64,000 nt of DNA, taken from Leptospiraceae bacterium. Lineage in GTDB: Bacteria; Spirochaetota; Leptospiria; Leptospirales; Leptospiraceae. How positions within the stretch are numbered: position 1 is the stretch's first letter; each line of letters starts with the position of its first letter. The stretch spans positions 404,501 to 468,500 of the forward strand of contig JACKPC010000003.1 of NCBI GenBank assembly GCA_024233835.1, given 5' to 3'. This document shows, piece by piece, positions 18,329 through 28,521 of the stretch. The notes beneath the pieces are model-generated. The model saw only the letters and a program-made list of their open reading frames with translations. It searched no databases and was not told where the DNA came from. Both the position numbers and the translations under genes were made by a program.

Positions 18329-21300
18329 ATGAAAAAACACCTTAACTTTATCTTTCTATCCATTATCGCAATTGCAGTTTCCAGTCTTGTTTCCTGGGAC
18401 ATGCCATTTAATCCATTTCGGAAAAAATTAGACCTGGATCTGGGAAAATATTCGGAACCCAAAAAAGAAGATGATAGTTATATGAAGGTTTTGCAGGTAA
18501 GTCCGAAAGGCGAAGTTCCGGAAGGATTTTCGCCGAAGGAAGTAGTTCTGGTTTTTAACCATCCTTTAATTCCTCTGGGTACACTTGAGGAAGAAACAAA
18601 AGGTGTATTTCAAATCAGTCCTGAGATTAAAGGTAAGTTTCGCTGGTATGGAAGCCGAATTTGTGCTTTTATTCCTTCTGAACCCTGGGACTTGCGGCAG
18701 GAATATACTATTCGTGTGAGTGGAGATTTGAAGGCTATCAATGGGAAGTCCATGAAAGAATCTTTTCAATCTACATTTAAACTTAAGATTCCGAAGTTAA
18801 ATGTTGATTTGAATACGGCTTATACGGAAGATCCGGAAATGGACTATGATTACCAGGAATACAGTTATAATACGAGTGAAGATATACGACCTATACAAAA
18901 ATTTTCTCTGAGTTTCTCTCAAAAAGTATCTGAGAAACAGGTAAATAAGAAGCTAAGTATTATCGCAGATGGAAAGTCTATCCCTTTTATACTTGTGGGA
19001 GAGAAAGATAAGAAATCTTTTACATTTATTAATACAAAGCCTTTTTCTAAATCTTCCAATGTAATGGTTCGTCTCGAACCCGGTCTTGAATCTCTGGAGT
19101 ATTCCGGAAATTATACGGATGATATTTTAAAAGTCTATAAATCCTGGGGAGATCTTGAAATAGAGATGAAGGACTGTGATTTTCAATATTTCCAGAGTCG
19201 CTGGTATTGTCGCTTTGTCTTTAATCACCCGGTTCAAGGGGAAAACGCGATTCGAGCTATTCAAGTATCTCCTGATATGCAAATGTCTCAAAAACCGAAA
19301 GGACCGATTCGCAGACTTAAATTAGCACACTGGCGACCTGTATCAGGAAAGAGTTATACATTTAGTTTCTCTTCCAAGCTTAAAGATATATTTGGATATG
19401 AATTAGGAAAAAAAGAAGTCTTCCAAATAAAAGTTCCGGAGTATAAACCGGATTTTTCTGTAGACAGCTATTATTCGGTCCTCGAATCCAAAATGCAATC
19501 CAAACTTCCAATTGATATAGCCAATATTCCGGCGATGAACGTGAAAGTAGGTAAGTTGAGTCTGGACAGTATCCATAAAAAAATGCAATTTAAACCTGAG
19601 TGGAAGAATGGTTCTTATACCTACTTTGATTATTTTGCTCATGCAAGTAATACGAAAGAGCATCTCTGGAAAACTGGATCGAGTAAATACAAAGGCCAAC
19701 GATATGGTTACGATCTTTCTCCCTATTTAAATTCTAATAAGAAAGGTTGGCTTGCTGTTCGCTTTAATAATAAAATTACACAATTTGTGCAATCTACCGA
19801 TCTGGGTATTACTGTAAAAGAAGATTATAAAAAAGCCTATGCCTGGGTGCACTCTCTGACCGATGGGACTCCTTTATCGGGTGTTACCGTTTCTTCCTAT
19901 TTATTCGGAAATAAGAAAGATTCCTGTACTACAAACTCAGAAGGAACCTGTTCTTTAAAACCAGGAGAAATCTATGTTAGTGAAAAGAATGATGATATGG
20001 CTTTTGTGGATAACCGGGATTACGAACTCAGTATGTACAGCCTGGTTCGCTCGGGTTCCTATAGTTCGGAAGCAATAAAACCACTTATATCAGGTTCGGT
20101 TTTTTATGATAGGAAACTATACAGACCGGGTGATAAGGTGAGCTGGAAAGCCCTATTGGGTCTGAGAGAAAAGGGGAAATACCGGGCGGCAGGTAATATG
20201 AGCTTTGAAGTGAAGATTACTGACGCAAAAGGAGAAGAAGTATATTCAAAAAATCTAAAATCTTCGGAAGAAGGAGGGATTTGGGGAGATTATAGTATAC
20301 CCGGAGAAGCTTCCCTCGGACATTACACTATACGAATTGATTCTTCTTATAAACAGACTATATCTGATACATTCCAGGTAGAGGAATTTCGACCGGTAAG
20401 CTTTTCCGTAAAAGTGCAGGGTAAGAATGATGCTGTAGTATCTGAAAAATTTAAATTTTCTATAGAAGGAAAATACTTATTCGGAGCTCCTATGAGTGAA
20501 GCAGAACTGGAGCTTACTTTAAAACGTTATTCAACACAGCTATTCTTTCCGGAATATGAAGATTATACGATAGGTTCCAATCTATTGGAGGATGAAGAGT
20601 CCAAAGATTATTCTCAGACCGGTATGTTTATACAGGATAGTACCAAATTAGGTTTGGATGGAGTAAGTAGGCAGGAAGTGGAACTTAAACCTATGCTACT
20701 ATTAGAAAAAATACATAAACCTTCTTATAAAGAATATAAATTAAGTTCTTCTTATCGTGTGGATGTAGAAGCTAAAGTCAGCGATAAAGATTCTAAGTCT
20801 GTTACTTCCCGTAGTTCCGTTCGTGTGAGAGCAGGAGAATTTATTCCGGGAATCAAAGTTGAAGAAGCCTATCAGGATTACAGGACTCCTTTTAAGTTTA
20901 AAATTATCGCTCTTGGCTCAGATGGAAAACCGATGCGAAAAGCTTCCGTACGGGTTCGCGTTATAAAACGAAACTGGCAGAGCGTTGAAACCAAAAGTTC
21001 AGAAAATTCTAAACAGAGGAAAAATACGCTGATAAATGAGTTGGTGGAAGAGGAAACATTCAGTATTGGTTCTTCTGCTTATGAGTATTTCTTTTCAGCC
21101 TCTGAAGCCGGACAGTATAGCATTACCGTGCAAGAAAAAGAAGGGATGAGCTTTGTAAAAATTCCTTTTTATGCTTACGGGGGAGCCTATACAAGCTGGT
21201 ATAAAAATGAAGATAGTACATTTGAGATGCAAACCAATCGTAGTTCATACACTCCGGGAGAAACGGCGAAGGTTGTAATCAAATCTCCCTTCTCTAAGTG

Positions 21301-24082
21301 CTTGGCAATAGTTAGCCTTGAAAGGGAAAACTTAATCTGGCAAAAAACAATAGAGATAGATGAAAAAGGTTTACCGATTGAGGTTCCCATAAAAGAAGAG
21401 TATCTTCCAAACGTTTATCTCAGTGTTGTTTTACTTCGACCCAGGACTTCAAAACCCGATGAAACCGACTCAGGTCGACCGCAGGTAAAAGCCGGAATCA
21501 TCAAAATCAATGTAAATACGGATTCAAGAAAAATACCATTACAAATTATATCTGATAAGAATACTTATAAGCCCGGAGAGACTGTGAGTTTAAAACTTAA
21601 GTCTGTACCGGGAGCTGAGGTAGCTTTCACAGTAGCTGATGAAGGTGTTTTAAGTCTGATTTCTTATTTCTCCTATCCGAATCCTGTAGCAACCGCTTTT
21701 ACTGAGTGGCCTCTGGGAGTTAAAATATTAGAGAACAGACATATGCTGATTAAGCAATATGTTTTTGCTCAAAAAGGAGAGAACCCCGGAGGAGATATTT
21801 ATGACGAACAGGGTGGGGGGTTTGCATTTGATAATGAGGATGGATCCAGAAAAGATATAAGATATACTGCCTACTGGAAAGCCGATGTGGTACTTGATTC
21901 GAAAGGCGAAAAGTCGATTAGATTTAAATTGCCGGATAATCTCAGTACCTTTCGGATCATGGCGGTTGCCGCAAAAACCGGAAGATACGGAACTTCCGAA
22001 AAAACTTTTCAGGTAGCCAAACCTATGGTTGTAATGACCAATGTGCCGAGAGTGATTCGTCCGGGAGACAGATTGCAGATCGGGGGAACAGTAGTGAATC
22101 AGACAGGTATTGAAGAAGATTTTAAGATAAGTATAAAAACAAATCTTTTGAAAGCAGGAAGAAGTCAGAAGATTATACATTTAAAGCATTTTGAATCAAA
22201 GGAAGTTACTTTTCCCGTTACTGTAGATATGAAAAAGTATTCTAAGATTCTAATGGAGAAAAAAGAAAAACCTCTTATCATCGGCTATTTTTCTGCTGAA
22301 CCTCTTAAAATAAGTAAATTTCAAATCCTGAATTTAAAAAAGAAAGATGTGGTAGATAGACTTAAGTTTTCTTTTCCGATTCGCGAAGAGCATCCGGAAG
22401 AAGCCTTTACAATTTCTCATTATACGGATTCGGAAGAAAAAGAGCAGCTACGTTTACCAGCTGTTGAAAGCTATATTCCGAATTCAGCTAATATGAAAGT
22501 AAGTTTTTCTTCTTCTGCCTTGATAGGTATGGAAAATGCTTTTGAGTTTTATAAATCGAATCCGTACTTTTGCTCTGAACAAAGAACTTCGGCATTTCTT
22601 TTGGCTTTAACTTCCGGTTCTTTGTTAGAAAAGTTTTCTTTTGTTCCTCCGGATAATAAAGCTTATGATTTTTCTAATATAAAAGCTTTGTTTATTGATG
22701 AAATAAAAGATTTTCAGGGTTCCAAGGGTGGATTTGGACTCTGGAAGGATTCGAGGCATAAGTCGGATCCTTACTTAAGTGCTTACATTGCCTACGTTTT
22801 ACAGGTTGCTAAAAAAGCTGGATATAATATAGACGAAAGAGTACATTCGAGATTAATACAATTCTTAAAAGATTATATTCGAACTCCTGAAAAAGATGGA
22901 TACTCTTATATATTAGAAAGCATGAGTCTGATAGCCCTGGTGCTGAGTCGGGAGGGAGAGGATACGGATAGCATTCATCATACACTTATGGATAAATTTC
23001 AGGATCTGTCTCTTCGTGCCAAGGCAAATTTAAGTTTAAGTATTGCTGAACTAAAAAAATTAAAATCCTATAATGATAATTCGGATACAAAAAAACTATT
23101 TGAGCATATTCAAAATGGAATGGAATTTACCGCAAGAAAAGTGATAATAAAAGATATAGGAAGTGGGTCCTACGGGAGAGCTTTTTATACAGATGCTTCG
23201 GCTATAGGCTCTGTTTTGCAGGCTTTGATGCGATTGGATTATAATAGTCCGCTTATTCCTAAAATTGTTCAATATGCAGTTTCAGCCAAACAGCACCTGT
23301 GGTGGGATAGTCACTCTTCCGGAAATCTTGCGTATGCTTTAAAAATGTACAGCGATACTTATGAAAAATCCTCCGGTCCGAGAATTGCAGGTGCATTTTT
23401 AAATGAGCTATCTATAGCCAGAGCCAATTTTAAAGGAAACGGAAAACCGGAAACTTTTGCATATACTGTTTCTCTGGAGGAAATAAAAAAACATTTTCCG
23501 AAAGAAACGAATGTCAATTTTATTATCCGAAATGAAGAAAAAAAAGGTAGAACTTATTATACAGCTTCTTTAGAATATCAACCCAGGCTGAAAGATGTTA
23601 AGGCCAGAGATGAAGGATTTGAGATAAAGCAAGAAATATATGATATTGCAAAAGTGGACTTAAAGAATCCTCATGGAATAAAAGTTCAAGATGTATTAGA
23701 AAGAGGTAAAGTATATCTGGTAAAACTATCCGTTTTTAACCCTAAACCTTATGAACAGGTTGTTTTGAAAAGCCCGATACCTTCTCATTCCGAAATTGTG
23801 AATCCGGATTTTGATACAGAGCAGAGTGGATTAAAAATCTTTCCCACGAAGTCCAGACAGGCAGATGACTATTGGTGGGTAGACCCACAGGAAAGAATGG
23901 AATACAGGGATGATAAAATAGTATTAACCACATCTTACATGTATGAAGGTCTGCATGAGTACTTTTATCTATTACGTCCGACTCAAAAAGGTTTGGCCTA
24001 TATGCCATCCACAGAAGCCAAGTTGATGTATGAACCGGAAGTCTTCGGGCGCTCGGATAGTCGAATTATCAAAGTGAGATAG
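18329..24082 (+). CDS. Bacterial alpha-2-macroglobulin with thioester motif
   Basis: A 1917-residue exported protein. A signal/TM segment lies at residues 5-22, followed by successive macroglobulin-like domains and an A2M core (ADEGVLSL near the bait/MG region, then VDRLKF, then the alpha-alpha toroid). The thioester motif CSEQ lies at residues 1415-1418 and appears intact, so covalent trapping of attacking proteases is possible. There is no lipobox, unlike the E. coli YfhM lipoprotein. The gene is followed 6 bp later by pbpC, the conserved bacterial A2M-PBP1c pairing, thought to defend and repair the cell wall. CCGGAGG lies 10 bases upstream of the start. Confidence 0.93.
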   Translation: MKKHLNFIFLSIIAIAVSSLVSWDMPFNPFRKKLDLDLGKYSEPKKEDDSYMKVLQVSPKGEVPEGFSPKEVVLVFNHPLIPLGTLEEETKGVFQISPEIKGKFRWYGSRICAFIPSEPWDLRQEYTIRVSGDLKAINGKSMKESFQSTFKLKIPKLNVDLNTAYTEDPEMDYDYQEYSYNTSEDIRPIQKFSLSFSQKVSEKQVNKKLSIIADGKSIPFILVGEKDKKSFTFINTKPFSKSSNVMVRLEPGLESLEYSGNYTDDILKVYKSWGDLEIEMKDCDFQYFQSRWYCRFVFNHPVQGENAIRAIQVSPDMQMSQKPKGPIRRLKLAHWRPVSGKSYTFSFSSKLKDIFGYELGKKEVFQIKVPEYKPDFSVDSYYSVLESKMQSKLPIDIANIPAMNVKVGKLSLDSIHKKMQFKPEWKNGSYTYFDYFAHASNTKEHLWKTGSSKYKGQRYGYDLSPYLNSNKKGWLAVRFNNKITQFVQSTDLGITVKEDYKKAYAWVHSLTDGTPLSGVTVSSYLFGNKKDSCTTNSEGTCSLKPGEIYVSEKNDDMAFVDNRDYELSMYSLVRSGSYSSEAIKPLISGSVFYDRKLYRPGDKVSWKALLGLREKGKYRAAGNMSFEVKITDAKGEEVYSKNLKSSEEGGIWGDYSIPGEASLGHYTIRIDSSYKQTISDTFQVEEFRPVSFSVKVQGKNDAVVSEKFKFSIEGKYLFGAPMSEAELELTLKRYSTQLFFPEYEDYTIGSNLLEDEESKDYSQTGMFIQDSTKLGLDGVSRQEVELKPMLLLEKIHKPSYKEYKLSSSYRVDVEAKVSDKDSKSVTSRSSVRVRAGEFIPGIKVEEAYQDYRTPFKFKIIALGSDGKPMRKASVRVRVIKRNWQSVETKSSENSKQRKNTLINELVEEETFSIGSSAYEYFFSASEAGQYSITVQEKEGMSFVKIPFYAYGGAYTSWYKNEDSTFEMQTNRSSYTPGETAKVVIKSPFSKCLAIVSLERENLIWQKTIEIDEKGLPIEVPIKEEYLPNVYLSVVLLRPRTSKPDETDSGRPQVKAGIIKINVNTDSRKIPLQIISDKNTYKPGETVSLKLKSVPGAEVAFTVADEGVLSLISYFSYPNPVATAFTEWPLGVKILENRHMLIKQYVFAQKGENPGGDIYDEQGGGFAFDNEDGSRKDIRYTAYWKADVVLDSKGEKSIRFKLPDNLSTFRIMAVAAKTGRYGTSEKTFQVAKPMVVMTNVPRVIRPGDRLQIGGTVVNQTGIEEDFKISIKTNLLKAGRSQKIIHLKHFESKEVTFPVTVDMKKYSKILMEKKEKPLIIGYFSAEPLKISKFQILNLKKKDVVDRLKFSFPIREEHPEEAFTISHYTDSEEKEQLRLPAVESYIPNSANMKVSFSSSALIGMENAFEFYKSNPYFCSEQRTSAFLLALTSGSLLEKFSFVPPDNKAYDFSNIKALFIDEIKDFQGSKGGFGLWKDSRHKSDPYLSAYIAYVLQVAKKAGYNIDERVHSRLIQFLKDYIRTPEKDGYSYILESMSLIALVLSREGEDTDSIHHTLMDKFQDLSLRAKANLSLSIAELKKLKSYNDNSDTKKLFEHIQNGMEFTARKVIIKDIGSGSYGRAFYTDASAIGSVLQALMRLDYNSPLIPKIVQYAVSAKQHLWWDSHSSGNLAYALKMYSDTYEKSSGPRIAGAFLNELSIARANFKGNGKPETFAYTVSLEEIKKHFPKETNVNFIIRNEEKKGRTYYTASLEYQPRLKDVKARDEGFEIKQEIYDIAKVDLKNPHGIKVQDVLERGKVYLVKLSVFNPKPYEQVVLKSPIPSHSEIVNPDFDTEQSGLKIFPTKSRQADDYWWVDPQERMEYRDDKIVLTTSYMYEGLHEYFYLLRPTQKGLAYMPSTEAKLMYEPEVFGRSDSRIIKVR

Positions 24083-24088
24083 ATCATT

Positions 24089-26275
24089 ATGACAAAGAGA
24101 AGGTTCTTACAAAAAATTTTTAAAGTAATTGTAGGAACTATTATTTGTATACTGAGTATTCTTTCTCTACACTCCTTATTTCTTACAAAAAATAGTCTGA
24201 GAGGGGATAATTCTTTTATTCTCTATTCTTCTGAGGGAATAGAAATTCAGGAGACTCTGAATTCGGATGGAGAATATTCCCGATGGATAGATATAAAAGA
24301 ATATCCGAAAGAACTAATAGAGATATTGCTTATAGCTGAGGATAAACATTTTTATTATCATCCGGGTATTGATCTGTTTTCTATCCTGAGAGCTTTTTTT
24401 ACGAATATAAAAGCAGGGAAAATACGTTCTGGTGCTTCTACTATACCCCAGCAATTAGCAAGGCTTGTATGGAAAAAAAGTATAGTAAAAAATCAGTATA
24501 TTAGAAAGTTACAGGAAACTTATTATGCTCTTCTTTTGAAACTGCGTTTTTCAAATCAGGCTATACTGGAAGCTTATATGAATCAGATTCCTTTTCCCTT
24601 TCAAAGTCAGGGTTTTTTTTCTGCTTCGAGACGAATTTTAAAAAAAGATATTCACTTTATTACAAAAGAGGAAGGAATAGGTCTTGTTGTTTTAATTCGC
24701 AATCCGTATACAGTAGAAGAAAAGTATAAGAAGCGCTACTTACATCTAAAAAATAAAATATGTCCAAGAACCTGTAGGAATGAATTACCCTGGATAAAAC
24801 AGAGTATATTTGGTAGGAATGTAAAAATAAAAATAAAGCAAAAGCACTCAAGGCACTATGCTGATTGGATTCGCTCTATTGCTCCTGATTCAAAGGAAGC
24901 GGTCTACTCCTATTTTTCAAATGACCTTAATTTGGAATTATATAAAATACTTACGAATGAATTGAGACAGTTGGAGGCATATAGAGCCGAGGAAGCAGCA
25001 CTTCTGGTTTTGAAAGTAGAAGAGGAAAATTTAAAACTTATTTCATTTATCGGTTCTTCTGATTACGAGTCCGAAGAAGCCGGACAGGTAAAGGGAAATA
25101 TGGCTATAAGAAATGCCGGAAGCACCCTGAAAACATTTGTGTACGGACTCGGTATGGAAAAGTTTCACTGGTTACCCAATACTATTTTTATGGATGAGGA
25201 AGTAAGTGCCATTTCTATGGAGGGAACTTTTCGACCGAAGAATAATGACAGGAAGTATTGGGGGAAAATTACACTTAGAGAAGCCCTTGCAAGCTCTAGA
25301 AATGTAACAGCGATAAGAGCTTTACAGCAAGTTGGTATAGAGGATTTTTATAAATTATTAAAGCAGCAGGGATTTTCGCATTTACAGGAAGCTCCGGAAT
25401 ACTATGGAACAGGGCTTGCCCTGGGTGTGGGAGGAGTAAGTCTTTTCCAATTGACTTATCTTTATTCTTCTCTATCTACCGGGGGAGTAAGGCTACCTAT
25501 ATTAATCGGAAGGCAGGGAAATAAAGAAATAGAATATGGTGAAAAAAAAAGAGTATTTAGGGAAAGAACAGCCTGCATACTTAGCCATATATTATCTGAT
25601 AAAGAAGCGAGGAGGAGAGCTTTTGGTAGAAGAAACTTTTTAGATTTTCCTTATAGAGTAGCAGCTAAAACAGGAACTTCAAAGGACTATCGGGACTCCT
25701 GGGCAGTAGGCTATACACCGGAGTATATAGTAGGGGCCTGGGTTGGCAATTTTTCCGGAAAACCTATGAAGAAAATATCAGGGGCGGTGGGTGCAGGAAG
25801 AATCTTTCAACAGATAATACGGCACCTGCATAGAACTCAAAAACCCAGATTTTCCTGCTTCGAGGAATATGAGAAAATTAAACTCTGTCGCTTTAGTGGA
25901 AAAATAGCCGGACCTCAATGTGCCGGCTATGATGAACTAAAAGTGGATAGTTCTAAATTAGAAAAGTGTAAAATACTTCACAGCAATGATTCTTCCGACT
26001 TGCTTAGTTCCGATAGAGTTACGGTTCTTTCTCCTTCGCCGGGAGAAATTTATCTGTCAGATGAGACTATTGGATCTCAAAAACAGGAGATACCTTTAAA
26101 AATTATACTTCCACAAAAACTGGACGATCGGTATACCTATCGACTCAACGATGATAATAGGGTTTTGCTAAATGGCAATATCGAAAGATTGCTAAGCTTG
26201 CATAAAGGATTGCACAGGTTTCGCTTGTATAAGAGTGAAACTGTAATTGAAGAATTTACTTTTGAAATAAAATGA
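24089..26275 (+). CDS. pbpC: Penicillin-binding protein 1C
   Basis: The 728-residue bifunctional protein has an N-terminal TM anchor and a GT51 transglycosylase domain with EDKHFYYHPG (catalytic Glu about residue 84) and SGASTIPQQLAR. Its transpeptidase domain has STLK at 345-348, SSRN and KTGTS starting at 527. A BiPBP_C-like C-terminal domain (VTVLSPSPGEIYL) follows. All catalytic motifs look intact. The gene directly follows the alpha-2-macroglobulin gene and overlaps the next gene by 4 bp (ATGA). Confidence 0.94.
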   Translation: MTKRRFLQKIFKVIVGTIICILSILSLHSLFLTKNSLRGDNSFILYSSEGIEIQETLNSDGEYSRWIDIKEYPKELIEILLIAEDKHFYYHPGIDLFSILRAFFTNIKAGKIRSGASTIPQQLARLVWKKSIVKNQYIRKLQETYYALLLKLRFSNQAILEAYMNQIPFPFQSQGFFSASRRILKKDIHFITKEEGIGLVVLIRNPYTVEEKYKKRYLHLKNKICPRTCRNELPWIKQSIFGRNVKIKIKQKHSRHYADWIRSIAPDSKEAVYSYFSNDLNLELYKILTNELRQLEAYRAEEAALLVLKVEEENLKLISFIGSSDYESEEAGQVKGNMAIRNAGSTLKTFVYGLGMEKFHWLPNTIFMDEEVSAISMEGTFRPKNNDRKYWGKITLREALASSRNVTAIRALQQVGIEDFYKLLKQQGFSHLQEAPEYYGTGLALGVGGVSLFQLTYLYSSLSTGGVRLPILIGRQGNKEIEYGEKKRVFRERTACILSHILSDKEARRRAFGRRNFLDFPYRVAAKTGTSKDYRDSWAVGYTPEYIVGAWVGNFSGKPMKKISGAVGAGRIFQQIIRHLHRTQKPRFSCFEEYEKIKLCRFSGKIAGPQCAGYDELKVDSSKLEKCKILHSNDSSDLLSSDRVTVLSPSPGEIYLSDETIGSQKQEIPLKIILPQKLDDRYTYRLNDDNRVLLNGNIERLLSLHKGLHRFRLYKSETVIEEFTFEIK

Positions 26276-27876
26276 AACGCTACTCTATTATTATCAATTT
26301 TCTTTTACCTCTTTTATGTTTGAATCTGTTCTGGATGGGTTCCTTATTAGAAAAAAGGGAGTATTTTTATCCTTCTTCTTTAGTGGTTTATTTGATATTT
26401 TATATACATGCTCTTTATCTAATCTTCTTATACTCGGGATATGCAAAAAATGTAAAGCGCATTGTTGGAGTAAATGTGGGTATTTATATTTTATTGAATA
26501 TCTTTTTAATCCTTTCTGAAATGATTTATACTTCTCTAAAAATACAAGTAAACATTGATTTGATTTTATATTATCTGGCAAACTATTCAGTCTTAAATTC
26601 AGATTCATCTATAATATTTAAAACTATGTCGGAACTATTCTATATACGCGTTTTATTTTCTTTCTTTTTATATTTTATACTTTTAACTTATGTATATAGA
26701 TTTTTAAAAACAGTGGATTTACAGAAAAAAGGTCCTGTTTACTTACTGTATATTCAATTTTTTATTCTTTTACTTTTTTATTTATTATATTTACCGAGAA
26801 CCCCTGCAAGGGAAGTGAAGCATAGAGAATACGCTTCGGATTCAAACGTATCTATACCTTTTGAAATATCCAAAAAATATAATATTCTGTTGTTTCTGTT
26901 AGAAGGAGTGTCTGAAAAGTCTTTCAGGGAAAGTAAGGGGAATCTTTTTGTGGACTGGGTAAGGGCCGAACATTTTTTTATTCCCATTCCGCACAGCACA
27001 AGTTCCATTTATTCTTTATTAACAGGTAGAATATCTGAGTGGAAGACAAAACCTGAGTATAAAAAATATTACAGGCAGTATAATTTTATAAAGCTATACA
27101 AGCAGGATGGGTATAACACTCGCTTTATCTTTTCCGGTAAAAAAAGGTTTGAGAATCTGGATAAGATGCTGTCTTATTTTGAAATAGCTGTATACGACGA
27201 AGCTTATATACGGAAACAGCTTTCTAAGGAATATAAAACTTTTACCTGGGGTATAGAAGATAAAGCCTTATTGGATTGTTCTGAGCATTTTTATAAACGA
27301 ACAAAAGAGCCTTTTTTGCATATTTTATATTTTACCAATACTCATTCTCCTTATTTCAACCCTGAGCCGGATCGCTTTTATAGAAGGGATAATTCAAAAG
27401 ATAAGGATAGATACTTAAATATTATAGAATATGATATAAAACTTATACAAGAAATTATACGATTAACAGAAAGCTACTATCCCCAAAAAACTATATACCT
27501 TATCTTGTCCGATCACGGAGAGTCTTTTGGAGAGCAGGGCTTCTATAAACATGGTTTCTCCCTTTTTAACTCTGAAATTAAAGTTCCATTTTATTTAAAA
27601 TATCCGGAAAATAAAACACATACAAACTTTCATTCAGGAACGATATTGGATGTATTTCCGACTTTACTTTCCATACAAAAAAAGACAATTTACTTTCAAC
27701 AGGAAGGCAGGAGTCTCTACGATAAAAATTACTCCTTAAAACTTAAGCTTCACTCCTGGGGTTCCAAAGACTATTCAGGAATAATAGAAAATAGTAAAAA
27801 AATTATATACCATGACTTGTCAGGAAAAAAATGGGAAACCGACCTGGATGAAACAGAGATTATCGAGAGCCCTTAA
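26272..27876 (+). CDS. Membrane sulfatase/phosphoethanolamine-transferase-like enzyme
   Basis: The 534-residue protein has about five N-terminal TM helices (residues 1-180) and a periplasmic alkaline-phosphatase-superfamily domain. The nucleophile region is HSTSSIYSLLTGR, with YFTNTHSPY and the metal-binding ILSDHGESFGEQGFYKHG. This matches LTA-synthase/EptA/sulfatase-like enzymes that transfer or hydrolyse phospho- or sulfo-groups on envelope glycans or lipids. Its coupling to pbpC (ATGA overlap) suggests a cell-wall role. It converges on the ABC ATPase gene with a 17-bp overlap. Confidence 0.8.
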   Translation: MKRYSIIINFLLPLLCLNLFWMGSLLEKREYFYPSSLVVYLIFYIHALYLIFLYSGYAKNVKRIVGVNVGIYILLNIFLILSEMIYTSLKIQVNIDLILYYLANYSVLNSDSSIIFKTMSELFYIRVLFSFFLYFILLTYVYRFLKTVDLQKKGPVYLLYIQFFILLLFYLLYLPRTPAREVKHREYASDSNVSIPFEISKKYNILLFLLEGVSEKSFRESKGNLFVDWVRAEHFFIPIPHSTSSIYSLLTGRISEWKTKPEYKKYYRQYNFIKLYKQDGYNTRFIFSGKKRFENLDKMLSYFEIAVYDEAYIRKQLSKEYKTFTWGIEDKALLDCSEHFYKRTKEPFLHILYFTNTHSPYFNPEPDRFYRRDNSKDKDRYLNIIEYDIKLIQEIIRLTESYYPQKTIYLILSDHGESFGEQGFYKHGFSLFNSEIKVPFYLKYPENKTHTNFHSGTILDVFPTLLSIQKKTIYFQQEGRSLYDKNYSLKLKLHSWGSKDYSGIIENSKKIIYHDLSGKKWETDLDETEIIESP

Positions 27877-28519
27877 ATACTTTTTCTTTTATTGTTTTAT
27901 CCTCGATATAGAAAACACGATTAAAATTATTTAACCAGGTTTCAGAAATGTGGTGAGTTATAATAAATAAAGAACTATTGTATTTTTGAGCATATTCTTT
28001 GAATAAATAGAGAATCGATTCTCTGGAAGATTTATCCAGAGCATCCATAGGTTCATCCAGAAAGATAAGTTGCGGCATAGAAAGTAAGGCCCTTGCTATT
28101 AAAACTTTTTGTAGTTGTCCACCGCTGCATTCTTTTACCAGTAAAGATAGTAAAGGCTTTACGCCTATTTTCTCTATGATTTCCATTTCTTCTTTTGTGA
28201 AATTATGTTTGTTGAAAGAAAAGTTTCGGGCTTCTTTTTCCAGAGAAAGAACTTTCCGAATACTTAAAGGATATTCAAAGTGCATTTTTTTTACCTGCGG
28301 AACCAGAGAAATCGTAAGTCCCTCTTTTAATTGATAGGTGCCGGCAATGGGTTTTTGCAAACCGCTTAAGGTTCTTACCAGGGTTGACTTTCCGCTGCCG
28401 TTAGGCCCGATGAGAGCTGAAATGTCACCGGCTTGAATTGTAATATTAATGTTATCTAAAATAATAAAGCCTTTATTATAGCCCACAGAAAGAGACTTTG
28501 TTGTGAATAAATTATCCAT
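27860..28519 (-). CDS. znuC: Metal ABC transporter ATP-binding protein (ZnuC-like)
   Basis: The 219-residue ATPase has Walker A GPNGSGKST, signature CSGGQLQKVLIARAL, Walker B LIFLDEPMDALD and the H-loop ITHHISE. It lies 2 bp after the ZnuA-like substrate-binding gene on the same strand, and the matching permease is encoded divergently at 31684. Zinc or manganese specificity is inferred from the partners. Confidence 0.85.
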   Translation of the reverse strand: MDNLFTTKSLSVGYNKGFIILDNINITIQAGDISALIGPNGSGKSTLVRTLSGLQKPIAGTYQLKEGLTISLVPQVKKMHFEYPLSIRKVLSLEKEARNFSFNKHNFTKEEMEIIEKIGVKPLLSLLVKECSGGQLQKVLIARALLSMPQLIFLDEPMDALDKSSRESILYLFKEYAQKYNSSLFIITHHISETWLNNFNRVFYIEDKTIKEKVFKGSR

Positions 28520-28521
28520 AT

